In this document: positions 19,110-28,955 of the stretch, piece after piece
Layout of the letters: each line of letters begins with the position of its first letter
Position numbering within the stretch: the stretch's first letter is position 1
Assembly: GCA_020741775.1 (NCBI GenBank)
Contig: DYYG01000011.1
Location: forward strand, 100,349 to 164,348
Reading direction: 5' to 3'
DNA length: 64,000 bases
Source: Methylorubrum populi
Lineage (GTDB): Bacteria; Pseudomonadota; Alphaproteobacteria; Rhizobiales; Beijerinckiaceae
The notes under the pieces: model-generated
The model's input: only the letters and a program-made list of their open reading frames with translations
Told to the model about the DNA's origin: nothing
The model's database searches: none
Translations under genes and position numbers: made by a program

Positions 19110-20615
19110 TCAGTCCTGAAGCATCCGCTTCAGCAGCTCGACCTCATCGCCGAGCACCGCGTCCTCGCCGATCTGCTTCTCGATCTTGCGCACCGCGTGC
19201 AGCACGGTGGTGTGATCACGCCCGCCGAAGCGGCGCCCGATCTCGGGCAGGGAGCGCAGGGTCAGCACCTTCGACAGATACATGGCGATCTGGCGCGGCT
19301 TCACCACGGCGGCGGTGCGCCGCTCCGACAGGATGTCCGAGCGGGAGACGTTGTAGCGAGAGGCCACCAGCTTCTGGATGTCCTCGATCTTCACCCGCTT
19401 CGGCTCGCGGTTCTTCACGAGGTCACGGATGGCGGTCTCGGCGGTCTCGACCGTCACCGGCGCGCCGGTGAGCGTGGCATGAGCCAGCAGCCGGTTCACC
19501 GCACCTTCGAGATCGCGGCCATTGGCGGTGATAGCCCGGGCGACGTAGGCGGAGACGGCGGGCGATACCTCGAAGTTGGGGTGGCTGTGGCGCACCGCCT
19601 CCAGGCGAGCGGACAGGATCGAGGCGCGCAGGCCCTCGTCGAGGCCGCCGATCTCCACCACGAGGCCGCCGGCAAGGCGCGAGCGCACCCGCTCGTCGAG
19701 GGCTTCGAGTTCGGTCGGCGGCCGGTCGGAGGCGACCACGACCTGACGGCCCGAATCGATCAACGCGTTGAGGGTATGGCCGAACTCGGTCTGGATTGAC
19801 TTGCCCTGGATGAACTGCACGTCGTCGAGGATCAGGAGATCGATCGCCCGAAGACGCTCCTTGAAGGCCAGCGCGCTCTGCGTCTTCAGGGCGTTGACGA
19901 AGCCGTACATGAAGCGGTCGGCGGTGAGATAGATCACCCGGCGACCGGCCTCGCGGGCGGCATGGCCGGCGGCGTGGAGCAGGTGCGTCTTGCCGAGGCC
20001 GACACCGGCATGGACATAGAGAGGGTTATACAGCGCGCCTTCGCCGTCACTGCGGGCGACCCGCTCGGCGGCGGCATGGGCGAGGGCGTTGGACCGGCCG
20101 ACCACGAAGCTCGCGAAGGTGAGCCGGGCATCGAGCGGCGCACCGTTGAGGTCCACCGCGCCCGATTCGCCCCGAGGGGCCGCAACCTCGGCCTCGACCA
20201 TCGGGCCGGGCCCTTGCAGCGCGGCGGGAGTCGCCGTGGCATGGAGCCGGTTGAGCGGCCCGCTGATCGGATTCGGCTTCGTCTGGGCGCCGGGGGTCGG
20301 CCGGGCCGGGGCGGAGGGGCCCCTCACGCCGACCTCGATGCGCGTCACGCTGTCGGCCTCAGCCCGGAACGTCGTCAGCACCCGGTCGAGATAATGCGAC
20401 TCGATCCAGCTCTTGAGAAAGCGGGTCGGCACCGTGAGCCGGGCGACTCCGCCGGTCACCTCTTCCAGTTCGAGACGGGCGAACCAGCTCGCGAACACGT
20501 CCTCGCCGAGCTCCGCCCGCAGCCGCCGCTTCACCCGCGTCCAGGCGGCAGGGACATCGATGCCTCCCCTGCCGTTTCCGCCATCGCCGTCCGCCATGCT
20601 GCCGTCGAGGTGCAT
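19110..20615 (-). CDS. dnaA: Chromosomal replication initiator DnaA
   Basis: A 501-aa AAA+ initiator that binds DnaA boxes and melts the origin. Domain I ([25 protein letters not shown]) is followed by a long Pro/Ala-rich linker. The AAA+ core has Walker [15 protein letters not shown] and Walker [14 protein letters not shown]. The C-terminal domain IV has the box-recognition signature [16 protein letters not shown]. The open frame reaches 20756, but GAGGAG lies 8 bases before the ATG at 20615 ([11 protein letters not shown]) and upstream codons look non-coding. Confidence 0.96.
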   Translation of the reverse strand: MHLDGSMADGDGGNGRGGIDVPAAWTRVKRRLRAELGEDVFASWFARLELEEVTGGVARLTVPTRFLKSWIESHYLDRVLTTFRAEADSVTRIEVGVRGPSAPARPTPGAQTKPNPISGPLNRLHATATPAALQGPGPMVEAEVAAPRGESGAVDLNGAPLDARLTFASFVVGRSNALAHAAAERVARSDGEGALYNPLYVHAGVGLGKTHLLHAAGHAAREAGRRVIYLTADRFMYGFVNALKTQSALAFKERLRAIDLLILDDVQFIQGKSIQTEFGHTLNALIDSGRQVVVASDRPPTELEALDERVRSRLAGGLVVEIGGLDEGLRASILSARLEAVRHSHPNFEVSPAVSAYVARAITANGRDLEGAVNRLLAHATLTGAPVTVETAETAIRDLVKNREPKRVKIEDIQKLVASRYNVSRSDILSERRTAAVVKPRQIAMYLSKVLTLRSLPEIGRRFGGRDHTTVLHAVRKIEKQIGEDAVLGDEVELLKRMLQD

Positions 20616-21238
20616 CACCGTGTCTCCTCGCATCCTCAGCCGGACGACCGGAGGGGATGCGTACGCATACGCCACACGAGAGTAGGCGCCGCCCGATTCG
20701 GGGTGAGTGGCGCCTGAAATGGTTCCAGCGCTGTCAAGAGAAGCGCCGAGGTCCATCGCTAAAGATGGCTGTGTATCAACAATCCTCTATCGTTCTCCTA
20801 ACAGCGGGACGATCGGGGAAAACATCGTCGCCGGTCCCGAGTCGTCGGCCTGGGGCCGGAGAGTCGAAGGGATGTCCGCAACTTGGGGACGACTCAGGGG
20901 TCCCCGGTGCTCATCTTGCAGAGCCGCCGGATCGGCAACGTTTTGTTAAGCTACACGGTCGCTCCGACGGCGTGCAACGGGCAACACTTCCCGGATGGTT
21001 AACGATGTGTCGGCACCGGCTCCCGGCGGGCGCTGCAAGGGCCGATTCGGGATAACCTGACGCGATCTGTGGAGAAGCGGCACGGCCCGGTGCACAAGTG
21101 CCGGCCGGGGCGGGGCTGCTGACGCGCTTGGCGGAGCCCCGGAATTTCTCGCCCGGCCGTCCTCGCACGCTGGCAGGCCGGCTTCACGGACGAAAAGGCG
21201 CTTCGCGGCCTGTCAGCGGCCGGCGGGACGCGAGCATG
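20616..21238. other. dnaA upstream intergenic region with CtrA half-site and weak DnaA-like box
   Basis: About 620 bp without a convincing gene. On the minus strand TTAACCAT (20995-21002) is a perfect CtrA half-site, and on the plus strand TGTGGAGAA (21068-21076) is one base off a DnaA box. These fit cell-cycle control of dnaA, or a peripheral piece of an origin, but I see no cluster of perfect DnaA boxes and no obvious AT-rich unwinding element. Open frames here (for example around 20657-21055) look like noise. Confidence 0.4.
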
Positions 21239-21265
21239 AAAAAAGCCCGGCCTGGGGCCGGGCTT
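21239..21265 (-). terminator. Rho-independent terminator of rpsT
   Basis: In the minus-strand direction AAGCCCGGCC, a 3-nt loop and GGCCGGGCTT (21265-21243) form a 10-bp stem followed by a run of T (21244-21239). It lies 62 bp after the rpsT stop codon and is the clearest intrinsic terminator in this part of the window. Confidence 0.88.
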
Positions 21266-21327
21266 GATTCAACGCTACGAAGTTCAGGTCCGCTTACAAC
21301 GGAAGCGGGCCGGACCGTATCGGTCTC

Positions 21328-21594
21328 TCAGGCGGCAATCGCCTTCACGCGGGCGGCGAGGCGCGAGACCTTCCGCGACGCGTTGTTCTTGTGAACGATG
21401 CCGTGCTGGGCAGCGCGCATGATCTCCGGCTCGGCAGCGCGCAGGGCGGCGAGAGCCTCACCCTGATCGCCGGAGGCGATCGCCTCCTCAACCTTGCGGA
21501 CAAAGGTGCGCATGCGGGAGCGGCGCGAGCGGTTGATCGCCGTACGCTTGACGATCTTACGGGTCATCTTCTTGGCCGACACGGTGTTGGCCAT
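21328..21594 (-). CDS. rpsT: 30S ribosomal protein S20
   Basis: An 88-aa primary 16S rRNA-binding protein of the small subunit. It shows the typical [20 protein letters not shown] start, basic helices, and [16 protein letters not shown] near the C-terminus. The ATG at 21594 has GAGG seven bases upstream; another ATG two codons earlier overlaps that site. rpsT next to dnaA is common in Hyphomicrobiales. Confidence 0.95.
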   Translation of the reverse strand: MANTVSAKKMTRKIVKRTAINRSRRSRMRTFVRKVEEAIASGDQGEALAALRAAEPEIMRAAQHGIVHKNNASRKVSRLAARVKAIAA

Positions 21595-21877
21595 GGGCAT
21601 CCTCGTCTGGTCGGGGCGGCAACGACCCTAGCCCGGACGATCCGGTATCGGTCAGCGCAGCCTGATGATAAGCAAAGGCGAAACGGCCGGGCGCAGGGCT
21701 GCGGCCGGACGTGGAGGCCGCTCTATAGCGACGGGCCCATGATCCGTCAACAAATCGACACGCCGAACACCGGTCGCGATTTTCTTGCATTTTGTTGGCC
21801 GGATGAGCGTTGCAAAGCGGAAAGCGATCCGCTAATCCCACGCTCAGTTCGGAGGCGGCACCGCCCCCCGACACCGC

Positions 21878-21952
21878 GCTGCGGTAGCTCAGTGGTAGAG
21901 CACCTCATTGGTAATGAGGAGGTCGAGAGTTCAATCCTCTCTCGCAGCACCA
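21878..21952 (+). tRNA. tRNA-Thr (anticodon GGT)
   Basis: A 75-nt cloverleaf with CCA encoded. The acceptor GCTGCGG pairs with TCGCAGC (last pair G-U), the D-arm is GCTCAGTGGTAGAGC, the anticodon stem CCTCA/TGAGG encloses loop TTGGTAA (anticodon GGT, reading ACC/ACU), and the T-arm is GAGAGTTCAATCCTCTC. The discriminator is A. The 3' end of a tRNA gene is a common integration site, but I found no element or repeated attachment core nearby. Confidence 0.95.
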
Positions 21953-22370
21953 TATATCTTCTAAAACATCGCTAGTATTTGTGGAAGTGCTCCCAGGTCT
22001 TTACCTGTGACCGCGATCTGCATGCGCAATCGGCCCGCAGCATGGGCTGGCTCGACGCCCACGCCACAGACATCACCTTAAGCTCACTGATGCAGCACGG
22101 TTTGTCGCCGATCACCGGCCGTTGAGGCGGGGTGCGGGGCAGCCATTGCCGAGCCAGAGCGAAAGTCCCTCGCCAACCCTCGGCTGATCGTTCCGCTTCG
22201 CATCTCGAAAGGCAGCGCGCGGTTCGGCTGCAAGCGGCGATGAGAGCGCCAAATCAGTTCTCAGCACACGTCATCACCGCTCGCGCGAACTTTACTCCAA
22301 ATTTCTCAAAACTTTTCCTATTCTATCAAGCATCGCAAGTCGCGATACGCATAGAATCACGGATTAATCC
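21953..22370. other. Intergenic region after tRNA-Thr
   Basis: 418 bp with no supported gene. GC falls towards 22260-22370, probably the promoter area of the glycosyltransferase gene. A short frame ending at about 22123 (MGWLDAHATDITLSSLMQHG near its end) might be the tail of a decayed gene, but I cannot name it. Confidence 0.35.
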
Positions 22371-23621
22371 TTGCATTTTCTCCTAACGGTGCTCGGCACT
22401 CATGGTGACGTGCTGCCTTTTTTGGCGTTGGGGCAATGTTTGACTCAGCGCGGACACGCGGTGACGCTCCATGCCCCGGAACCGTTTCGGCATTTCGCGC
22501 AGCGGGCGGGCCTCGGCTTCGATGCGATCTGCAGCCAGGAGGAATATGACCGGGCCCTGACCGCAGCCGATCTCTGGCATCCGCGACGCGGCATCGCCCC
22601 GCTCTTCGAGATGGCCGTCGCCCTGGCGGACAGGACCGCCCGTTGGATCGCGGCGAGAACGGCCGACACCCCTTGCGTCGTCGTCACGTCACCGAACGCG
22701 CTCGGCGCCCGCCTTGCCCAGGACAAGCAGGGGGTGCCGGTCATCACGGTGCATGTCACCCCTTACCTGATCGAAAGCCGAAGCGCGGCTCCCTGGCTGC
22801 CGGGCGTTCCGGTGCAGGCGCTGCTGCCATCCCGCCTGCGTCATTGGCTCGGTCGCGGCGCGGATCGAATCCTGATCGATCCCGCCGCCCTGCCTCGCCT
22901 CAATGCCCTGCGCGCGGACGCGGACCTGCCGCCGGTCGGGCGCCTGCGCTTCTGGTGGAACAGCCCGTTGCGGCTGATTCTGATGTTCCCCGCTTGGTAT
23001 GTGCCGCCGCAACTGGATTGGCCGAAACAGACCGTGCAGGTCGGATTTCCCATCGCCGACCAACTCGGCGATGCCGGCGATCTCGCACCGGAGCTGCGGG
23101 CCTTTCTCGAAGCCGGATCGCCGCCGCTCGTCTTTACCTATGGCTCAGGCATGCGCCGGAGCGCCCGCTTCTTCGCCGTCGCCGTCGAGATCTGCCGGCG
23201 GATGGGCCGACGGGGCGTGCTGCTGGCGCGGGAAGAGGGACAGGTTACCGCCCCTCTGCCGCCGGACATGATCCATCTCCGTTACGCGCCGCTCAGCCTG
23301 CTGCTGCCCCGCAGCGCGGCCCTGATCCATCACGGCGGGATCGGAACCGTGGCACAGGCGATGGCGGCGGGCGTGGCGCAGATGGTGGTGCCCATCGCCT
23401 TCAATCACTTCGACGATGGCCGTCGCCTCGCTCGGCTCAAGCTCGGCGTCATGCTCCGGCGCCGCGCTTTCACACCGGGACGGGCGCAACGGGAGATCGA
23501 GAGGATGCTGACATCCCGCGCCATGAGCGGTGCCCGCGCTGCGGCCCGCGCACGCATGGCGGTCGACAGGGGAACCGAGGCCGCCTGCGATGAGATCGAG
23601 CGCATCGCGCGAACGGTCTGA
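22371..23621 (+). CDS. Glycosyltransferase, GT1/UGT-like
   Basis: A 416-aa GT-B-fold glycosyltransferase. The N-terminus, HFLLTVLGTHGDVLPFLALG, is the acceptor-domain start typical of erythromycin-type and rhamnosyl transferases. The C-terminal donor site has ALIHHGGIGTVAQAMAAGVAQ and VPIAFNHFDDGRRLARL, the HGG-GT-EAL-GVP and D-N signature of the GT1 family. Translation starts at TTG 22371, directly after an in-frame stop, without a strong ribosome binding site, so expression may be low. Acceptors in this family include lipids and polyketides; the context does not say which. Confidence 0.75.
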   Translation: MHFLLTVLGTHGDVLPFLALGQCLTQRGHAVTLHAPEPFRHFAQRAGLGFDAICSQEEYDRALTAADLWHPRRGIAPLFEMAVALADRTARWIAARTADTPCVVVTSPNALGARLAQDKQGVPVITVHVTPYLIESRSAAPWLPGVPVQALLPSRLRHWLGRGADRILIDPAALPRLNALRADADLPPVGRLRFWWNSPLRLILMFPAWYVPPQLDWPKQTVQVGFPIADQLGDAGDLAPELRAFLEAGSPPLVFTYGSGMRRSARFFAVAVEICRRMGRRGVLLAREEGQVTAPLPPDMIHLRYAPLSLLLPRSAALIHHGGIGTVAQAMAAGVAQMVVPIAFNHFDDGRRLARLKLGVMLRRRAFTPGRAQREIERMLTSRAMSGARAAARARMAVDRGTEAACDEIERIARTV

Positions 23622-23895
23622 GCCTTCTCGCCGCGGCCGCTTTCTTCGGGGATGATGCGGAACCGGGGATATCCGGACGAACAGCCACTCGACAGGGCCA
23701 GCGGAACGCCCTGACCGGGCACAGCCTGCTTCCGGCATCGAGCCCTTCGCCATGGCCATTGGCATGCGGGCCTACGCGGGCATCCAACCGCGCTCCCGCC
23801 GACCATTGTCCTTCTTTCAAGCCGGTGCCATGCCGGCCCCTGGCCCGCGATGGCCGCGATCTGACATGGGCGGGTTTCGCTCCGGAAAGGTATCC

Positions 23896-24567
23896 ATGAA
23901 CGCCTGGGTCCATCTCGATACCGGGCTCGTGCCCGGCGGCGGCAAGAACCTCGCCCTGATGCAGCGCGGGAGCGAATTCTCGATCGTCGTCGGAACCATC
24001 GAGCTGATGAACAGCACCCGCGGCCACTCGGAAGAAGCGTTGGCATCGCTCACGTGCCAGCGGCTGTCAGACCGGCCGGGTGCCCGCGTTCTGATCGGCG
24101 GCCTCGGAATGGGATTCACGCTCCGGGCGGCGCTGCGGAGTTTGGGAGCCGATGCCCGAATCGTCGTTGCCGAACTGGTCCCGGCGGTGGCCGGCTGGGC
24201 CCGGGGCCCGCTCGCCCCTCTCTTTGACGGGTGCCTCGATGACCCACGGGTCGAACTGCGCGAGACGGACGTCAACCGCCTGATCCAGTCGGAGGCCGGC
24301 GGGTGGGATGCGATCCTGCTCGATGTCGATAACGGTCCGGAAGGGCTGATGCGCAAGTCGAATAATCGGCTCTACGACGAATGGGGCCTGAAACGCGTGG
24401 ACTGGGCCCTGAAGCCCGGCGGCATTCTGGGTGTGTGGTCCGGTTCTCCGGATCGGAAATTCAAGGCCCGGCTTCAGCGGCTGGGCTTCGCCGTCGATGA
24501 AGTGCGCCTGCCAGCGAACGGATCGAGCGGCCCGCGCCATGTCGTCTGGCTCGCGACGCGGCCCTGA
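23896..24567 (+). CDS. Spermidine-synthase-fold (SAM-dependent) protein
   Basis: A 223-aa protein of the polyamine-synthase-like Rossmann family. VLIGGLGMGFTLRAAL is the glycine-rich nucleotide motif, VVAELVPAVAGWARG contains the acidic ribose-binding residue, and DAILLDVDNGPEGL supplies the catalytic Asp region. It lacks the complete N-terminal beta-domain of true spermidine synthases, so aminopropyl transfer is unproven and a methyltransferase-like role is possible. The ATG at 23896 has AAGG upstream; the frame to 23752 is not protein-like. Confidence 0.65.
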   Translation: MNAWVHLDTGLVPGGGKNLALMQRGSEFSIVVGTIELMNSTRGHSEEALASLTCQRLSDRPGARVLIGGLGMGFTLRAALRSLGADARIVVAELVPAVAGWARGPLAPLFDGCLDDPRVELRETDVNRLIQSEAGGWDAILLDVDNGPEGLMRKSNNRLYDEWGLKRVDWALKPGGILGVWSGSPDRKFKARLQRLGFAVDEVRLPANGSSGPRHVVWLATRP

Positions 24568-25411
24568 CACGACACAGGCCCCTCGAACGACGAATCGTCC
24601 AGCCTCTCCGCAGCGATGGCTTGGAACGCCCTTTGGTTCGGCGCGGGGCGCTCCTGCCCATCCACAGGAGCGCGGCTCCCGACGGAATGTAGCAACGACA
24701 AAACGGCCCTGCTCCGACGAGCTGACCCCGGAACCGTATGGCAAGAACAGGAGCCCATACGGAGACAAATGCGCAGGTCTTCGGGAAAAAGATCCTCAAC
24801 CCTGCTCTGCCGGTGCTCGAATAAAACGATCCTTTCGTGACTCTCGGAACAGTTTGTCATTTGATACGTTTTTCACGAAACCTTTCCTCTTAATTTTAGG
24901 TAAATAGTCTGGCATAGGGGATGACCAAAACGACTCTCGTGCCGTGTACAGGCCTCTGCTAAAAGCCGATTTCGGGAAGACTCGACCGTTCGTGACTGAC
25001 TGGCGGCGTGCGAAGCCTCGCGCCTACGGAATGGTCTTCGATGACACAAATTTTAGTGATCGAGTTCTGTTCATCCGGCACCATGAGAGGGTGAGGATCG
25101 AAAATTCACGCTACATTCTGCGCCGGAAAGCCATTGCCGCTCCCATCGAAGCTGATTCTACGGGCGCATAAGCCATGTGCGCCCATCCATGATCGAACCG
25201 CTGCCGGTCACGCCGGATGGAGATGCTGCCTTCAAGCGTCGAAGACACGTGGCTTCTCGCAGAAGGATGGACCCTTCAGCCAAGACGGCCTCGATCTGGG
25301 TTCTATTTCGGCCGAAGGACAGCGATCCGGCGTGTTTCGCCAAGTGACGAGGCAAGCCGCGAGGCACATCGCGAGTTTTGGCGGGACACGACGCGGGCAG
25401 GAGCGCGTTCC
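24568..25411. other. 844-bp non-coding stretch with one promoter candidate
   Basis: No convincing gene. GC drops at about 24780-25100. An EcfG-like promoter candidate at 24846-24870 faces the GAF/PAS/REC gene but lies about 540 bp from its start, so there may be a long leader or an unannotated small RNA. The 75-codon frame at 24944 has no ribosome binding site. Confidence 0.4.
24846..24870 (+). promoter_or_regulatory. EcfG (general stress) promoter candidate, GGAAC-N16-CGTT
   Basis: GGAAC at 24846-24850 and CGTT at 24867-24870, spaced 16 bp, match the published alphaproteobacterial EcfG consensus exactly. Transcription would start near 24877 and run toward the sensor-regulator gene at 25412. 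Confidence 0.55.
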
Positions 25412-27739
25412 ATGACCTCTTGCGCTCTCGGCCTCGACGTCGCCCCCATCATCTCGGCCGATCTCTTCGCGGTGAAGCAGATCGCGGCCATACCGGCGAT
25501 GCTGGAGATCATCTGTCGCTCGACGGGCCTGGGCTTCGCCGCCGTTGCCCGGGTCACGGATGAGACTTGGATCGCCTGCCGGGTTCAGGATGAAATCGGC
25601 CGTGGCATTCGGTCCGGTGACATGCTTCGCACCGAGACGACGCTCTGCGGTGAGGTTCGCCACCATGGCAAACCCATCGTCATCGACGATGTCTGCGCTG
25701 ACGAAACCTACCGCGATCATCCAGCCCCGGTGCGGTATGGCTATCGCAGCTACATCTCCTTCCCGATCCTGTGGCCCAACGGAGATGCCTTCGGCACCCT
25801 TTGCGCCGTCGGCCTTCAGCCGGCCAAGCTGAATACGCCGAGCATTCGCGGGATGTTCCGGCAATTCGCGGCGCTGATCGGCCTGCATCTCGACGCGCAC
25901 GGGAAACTGGCGGTGCCGGAAGAGCCGCCCGGTGATGAGGCGGAAGCGAAGCCGCACAACGTCCCTCTCGCCACCCTGATCGAGCATCTGCCGCTGGGCG
26001 CCGGACTTTTCGGGCCGGATGGCCGAGGTCTCGTCGTGAATTCCAGCCTGCGCCGCTTTCTGACACAGGCTCGCCCGCACGCCGCAGCCGACGCTCAGCT
26101 GCGCTGGCCGGGATTCGAGGGGGAGGGCACTGCTCTCGTTCCTCCGGACGATCCGCTCGCGCGAGCCCTGCGCGGTGAAACCGTCGTGGCAGCCCGCCTC
26201 TCGAACCGAACGGACGAGGCGCGCGCAGGTTGGGTGCGGGTCAGCGCTCTTCCTGTCCGGGGCAACTCGGGCGCTGGCCGCCAGAGCGCACCGGCGAGCC
26301 GGGAGGATCTGGCCGTCATCCTCGTCGTCGAGGAGGAGGCGACCAAGCGAGCGCAGGATGCCCTGCGCCAAAGCGAGGCACGCCTCCAGGCGGCGATCGA
26401 TCTGGCTGGGCTGTCACCCTATAGCTGGGATCTGGAGAGGGGGATCCTGCATTGGGACGCCCGTCTCAAAGCGATGTGGGGCCTGACACCCGAGGCTGTC
26501 GTCGACCGAACGACGTGGCTGTCGGCGATCCACCCCGAGGATCGCTCCGAGGTGGAAGAGGCGATCGCCCGCTGCCACGATCCTTCGGGTGACGGCATCT
26601 ATCACGTCGAATACCGGGTCATCGGCATCGCCGATGGGGTCGAGCGCTGGATCTCCAGCCACGGCCGGGCCCTGTTCGAAGAGGGGCGGCCGACCGGCTT
26701 CACTGGGGTGGCGCTCGATATCACCGAAAGAAGGCGGGCGGAGGCGAGCCTGCGCGAGAGCGAAGAGAGGTTCCGGCGCTTCGCCGAACACTCGACCAAC
26801 GTCCTCTGGCTGGCGGACATCGAGAATCGGAGCGTCGATTATATCAGCCGGGCTTTCCAACATGTTTGGGGTCGGGCGCCCGAGGAGCTGAGCAGCATCG
26901 ATGACTGGCTCGAGTCGATCCATCCCGACGATCGCGACAGCGCCAGCCGTACGGTGGAGCGTGTCGGGGCGGGCGAGCTCGTCGTGCTGGAATACCGCAT
27001 CCTGCGCCCCGGCGACGGCGGCGTGCGACGGATCCGTGACACGTTCTTCCCGATTCGCAGCGACGATGGCCGTATCCGCCGCATCGGCGGCATCGCCGAG
27101 GACATCACGGGTCATACCAGCGCGCGGATCTACCTGATCGCCGAGGATGGACCGCCGCGGCAGACGCTGGTCGCCCTGCTTCAGCCCGCCGGCTACGAAG
27201 TGCAGACGTTCGAGAACGCGGCGGGCTTGTCCGAGATCGCGGCCTCCCTGCGGCCAGGCTGCGTCGTTCTCGACAGCGAGGCGGCGGGCTCGGACAGCCT
27301 CACGATCGTGCGCTCCCTCAAGGCCCGGCGCCTCGATCTGCCCGTGCTCGTGCTCGGCAGCAGCCATGGCGATGTCGGTGTCGGCGTCCGTGCCATGAAG
27401 GCCGGGGCCGTCGACTACCTCGAGAAGCCATGGCAGCCGCCGGCTTTGCTCACCGCCATCGCAGCCGCCCTCGCCGATCTGCGCACCGATGCCGAGCGCA
27501 GCCGCGCCCACGACGAGACCAGGGCCCGCATCGCGGCCCTGTCGGCGCGGGAGCGCGAGGTGCTGGAAGGGCTTCTGGCGGGTGGCACCAACAAGACGAT
27601 CGGCCGCGCCCTGGGCCTCAGCCCGCGCACCGTCGAAATCCACCGCTCCCATGTCATGGAGATTCTCGGCGCGCGCACGTTGCCGGAAGCCGTGCTGATG
27701 GCCGCCGAGGCAGGCGTTCGGCCGACCGATACCCTCTGA
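25412..27739 (+). CDS. Kinase-less hybrid sensor: GAF-PAS-PAS-PAS-REC-LuxR HTH
   Basis: A 775-aa protein joining input and DNA-binding modules in one chain. Approximate order: GAF (20-165; TTLCGEVRHHGKPIVIDDV), a PAS-like domain (190-300), two full PAS/PAC units (325-445 with SPYSWDLERGILHWD, and 450-565 with GEDGGVR-type PAC ends), a FixJ-like receiver (570-690; phosphorylatable Asp in GCVVLDSE, KAGAVDYLEKPW), and a C-terminal LuxR helix-turn-helix (715-770; SAREREVLEGLLAGGTNKTIGRALGLSPRTVEIHR split over the recognition helix). No histidine kinase domain is present, so phosphate must come from another kinase or the receiver acts without it. The start at 25412 (AGGAG upstream) is chosen because the earlier 65 codons look non-coding. 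Confidence 0.75.
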   Translation: MTSCALGLDVAPIISADLFAVKQIAAIPAMLEIICRSTGLGFAAVARVTDETWIACRVQDEIGRGIRSGDMLRTETTLCGEVRHHGKPIVIDDVCADETYRDHPAPVRYGYRSYISFPILWPNGDAFGTLCAVGLQPAKLNTPSIRGMFRQFAALIGLHLDAHGKLAVPEEPPGDEAEAKPHNVPLATLIEHLPLGAGLFGPDGRGLVVNSSLRRFLTQARPHAAADAQLRWPGFEGEGTALVPPDDPLARALRGETVVAARLSNRTDEARAGWVRVSALPVRGNSGAGRQSAPASREDLAVILVVEEEATKRAQDALRQSEARLQAAIDLAGLSPYSWDLERGILHWDARLKAMWGLTPEAVVDRTTWLSAIHPEDRSEVEEAIARCHDPSGDGIYHVEYRVIGIADGVERWISSHGRALFEEGRPTGFTGVALDITERRRAEASLRESEERFRRFAEHSTNVLWLADIENRSVDYISRAFQHVWGRAPEELSSIDDWLESIHPDDRDSASRTVERVGAGELVVLEYRILRPGDGGVRRIRDTFFPIRSDDGRIRRIGGIAEDITGHTSARIYLIAEDGPPRQTLVALLQPAGYEVQTFENAAGLSEIAASLRPGCVVLDSEAAGSDSLTIVRSLKARRLDLPVLVLGSSHGDVGVGVRAMKAGAVDYLEKPWQPPALLTAIAAALADLRTDAERSRAHDETRARIAALSAREREVLEGLLAGGTNKTIGRALGLSPRTVEIHRSHVMEILGARTLPEAVLMAAEAGVRPTDTL

Positions 27740-27762
27740 TCCCGCAGACGCAGCGCTGCGGT

Positions 27763-28668
27763 TCAGGCGGCGGGGCGGTCGCCGGAGGTTGCGTGCAGCG
27801 GAACCGCGGCCGGTTCGAGATAGGAGGGGTCGTACTCGGCGAGCGTGCTCAAGCCGTCCGGCTTCAGGATCGTGAGCTTCCGGCCCGACAGCTCGATCAG
27901 CCCCTCGCGGCGAAGCTTCTGCAGCACGCGGTTGACGTGAACGCAGGACATGCCGAGCGTATCGGCGAGGTCGGCCTGGGTAATCGGAAAGCTGTACTGG
28001 TTCTCGGAGGCGAGACCCGTCTTCTGCAGCCGCAACAGCATCTCACACAGAAAATGCGCCAAGCGCTCGGGACCGGAGCGGGAGCCGAGATTCGTCACCC
28101 ATTCGCGCAGGGTCGCCACTTCCGTCAGCTTCGCCATCCGCAAGGCGCGGGCGATGCGCGGGCGGCGGCGCATCAAATCCTCGTAATCCCCGCGAGGAAC
28201 GATGGCGAGACGGCAGACCGTCATCGTCGCCAAGGCGCAATCCACCGGGACACGGAATTCCAGATCGAGATCGAACAGATCGCCGGGCAGAAGATAGGCG
28301 GTGATCTGCCGGCGACCGTTCGTGAGAAATTTGTAGCGGCAGGCAAAGCCTTCGAGCACCAGAATCGCGCTGTCCGGGATGTCGGACTGATGCAGGATCG
28401 GTGTCTGCGCCGGGAATCGGCGTCCGCCGGAGGCCAAGTCTTCCAGCGCCGCGCGATCGCCCGGCGTGAGATCGACGAAGGAAGCGAGCTTGCGGGTCAG
28501 GGGATCGATCACCGTCCCTCCGGCCAAGCCATGGCGGACCGCATCCTCGGTTCCTTTCAGCAGGTCGCGCATCCCCTCGGCCCTGCCGTCGCCGGTCGAT
28601 GATCGGGCGACCGACGACATGATCAGCGGGGCGACGAAACGATCCGGTCCGGTCTGCCGCATTCGCAT
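27763..28668 (-). CDS. Crp/Fnr family transcriptional regulator
   Basis: A regulator of about 301 aa. The cyclic-nucleotide-binding-type domain (ILHQSDIPDSAILVLEGFACRYK, then TAYLLPGDLFDLDLEF) is followed by a C-terminal winged HTH (FPITQADLADTLGMSCVHVNRVLQKLRREGLI). Fnr-type iron-sulfur cysteines are not apparent, so it may sense a nucleotide or redox/stress signal through another route. The start is uncertain: the frame opens at 28791, and ATGs at 28668, 28662 and 28620 all lack strong ribosome binding sites. It is convergent with the hybrid sensor and divergent from the MHYT kinase, 287 bp away. Confidence 0.8.
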   Translation of the reverse strand: MRMRQTGPDRFVAPLIMSSVARSSTGDGRAEGMRDLLKGTEDAVRHGLAGGTVIDPLTRKLASFVDLTPGDRAALEDLASGGRRFPAQTPILHQSDIPDSAILVLEGFACRYKFLTNGRRQITAYLLPGDLFDLDLEFRVPVDCALATMTVCRLAIVPRGDYEDLMRRRPRIARALRMAKLTEVATLREWVTNLGSRSGPERLAHFLCEMLLRLQKTGLASENQYSFPITQADLADTLGMSCVHVNRVLQKLRREGLIELSGRKLTILKPDGLSTLAEYDPSYLEPAAVPLHATSGDRPAA

Positions 28669-28955
28669 TCCACGCTCGATCATACAGGTTCGGCAGATTA
28701 ATATGCAGAGAATATGGCGGCGCGGCATCCGGCAGCCACCTAAGGTAGTCTCCCATATCGAACTTGGGAGAATGCGTCGCTTCAGACACACATCGTGAAT
28801 CCGCGTCGGTCGCGGGCAGCGTCGAGGGGACGCGGCCGGTGACCTATGGCACTCTCGGTTCGCTCGTGTCCTGACCGGTTCGTGCGGAATGCCGACGGTG
28901 CCCGCGGTCCAACGGGCGCGAACGAGAAACGACCGAGTTCCGAGACGCCCCGCTG

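Noticed and set aside
20616..21238. Chromosomal origin of replication at dnaA
   Set aside because: Only one mismatched DnaA box and one CtrA half-site; no box cluster or AT-rich unwinding element visible, so I did not call oriC.
21953..22123. Integrated element or attachment site at tRNA-Thr
   Set aside because: No integrase and no repeat of the tRNA 3' end seen nearby; the short frame could not be identified.
24944..25171. 75-aa plus-strand ORF in the gene-free stretch
   Set aside because: GTG start with no ribosome binding site; Arg-rich sequence without pattern.
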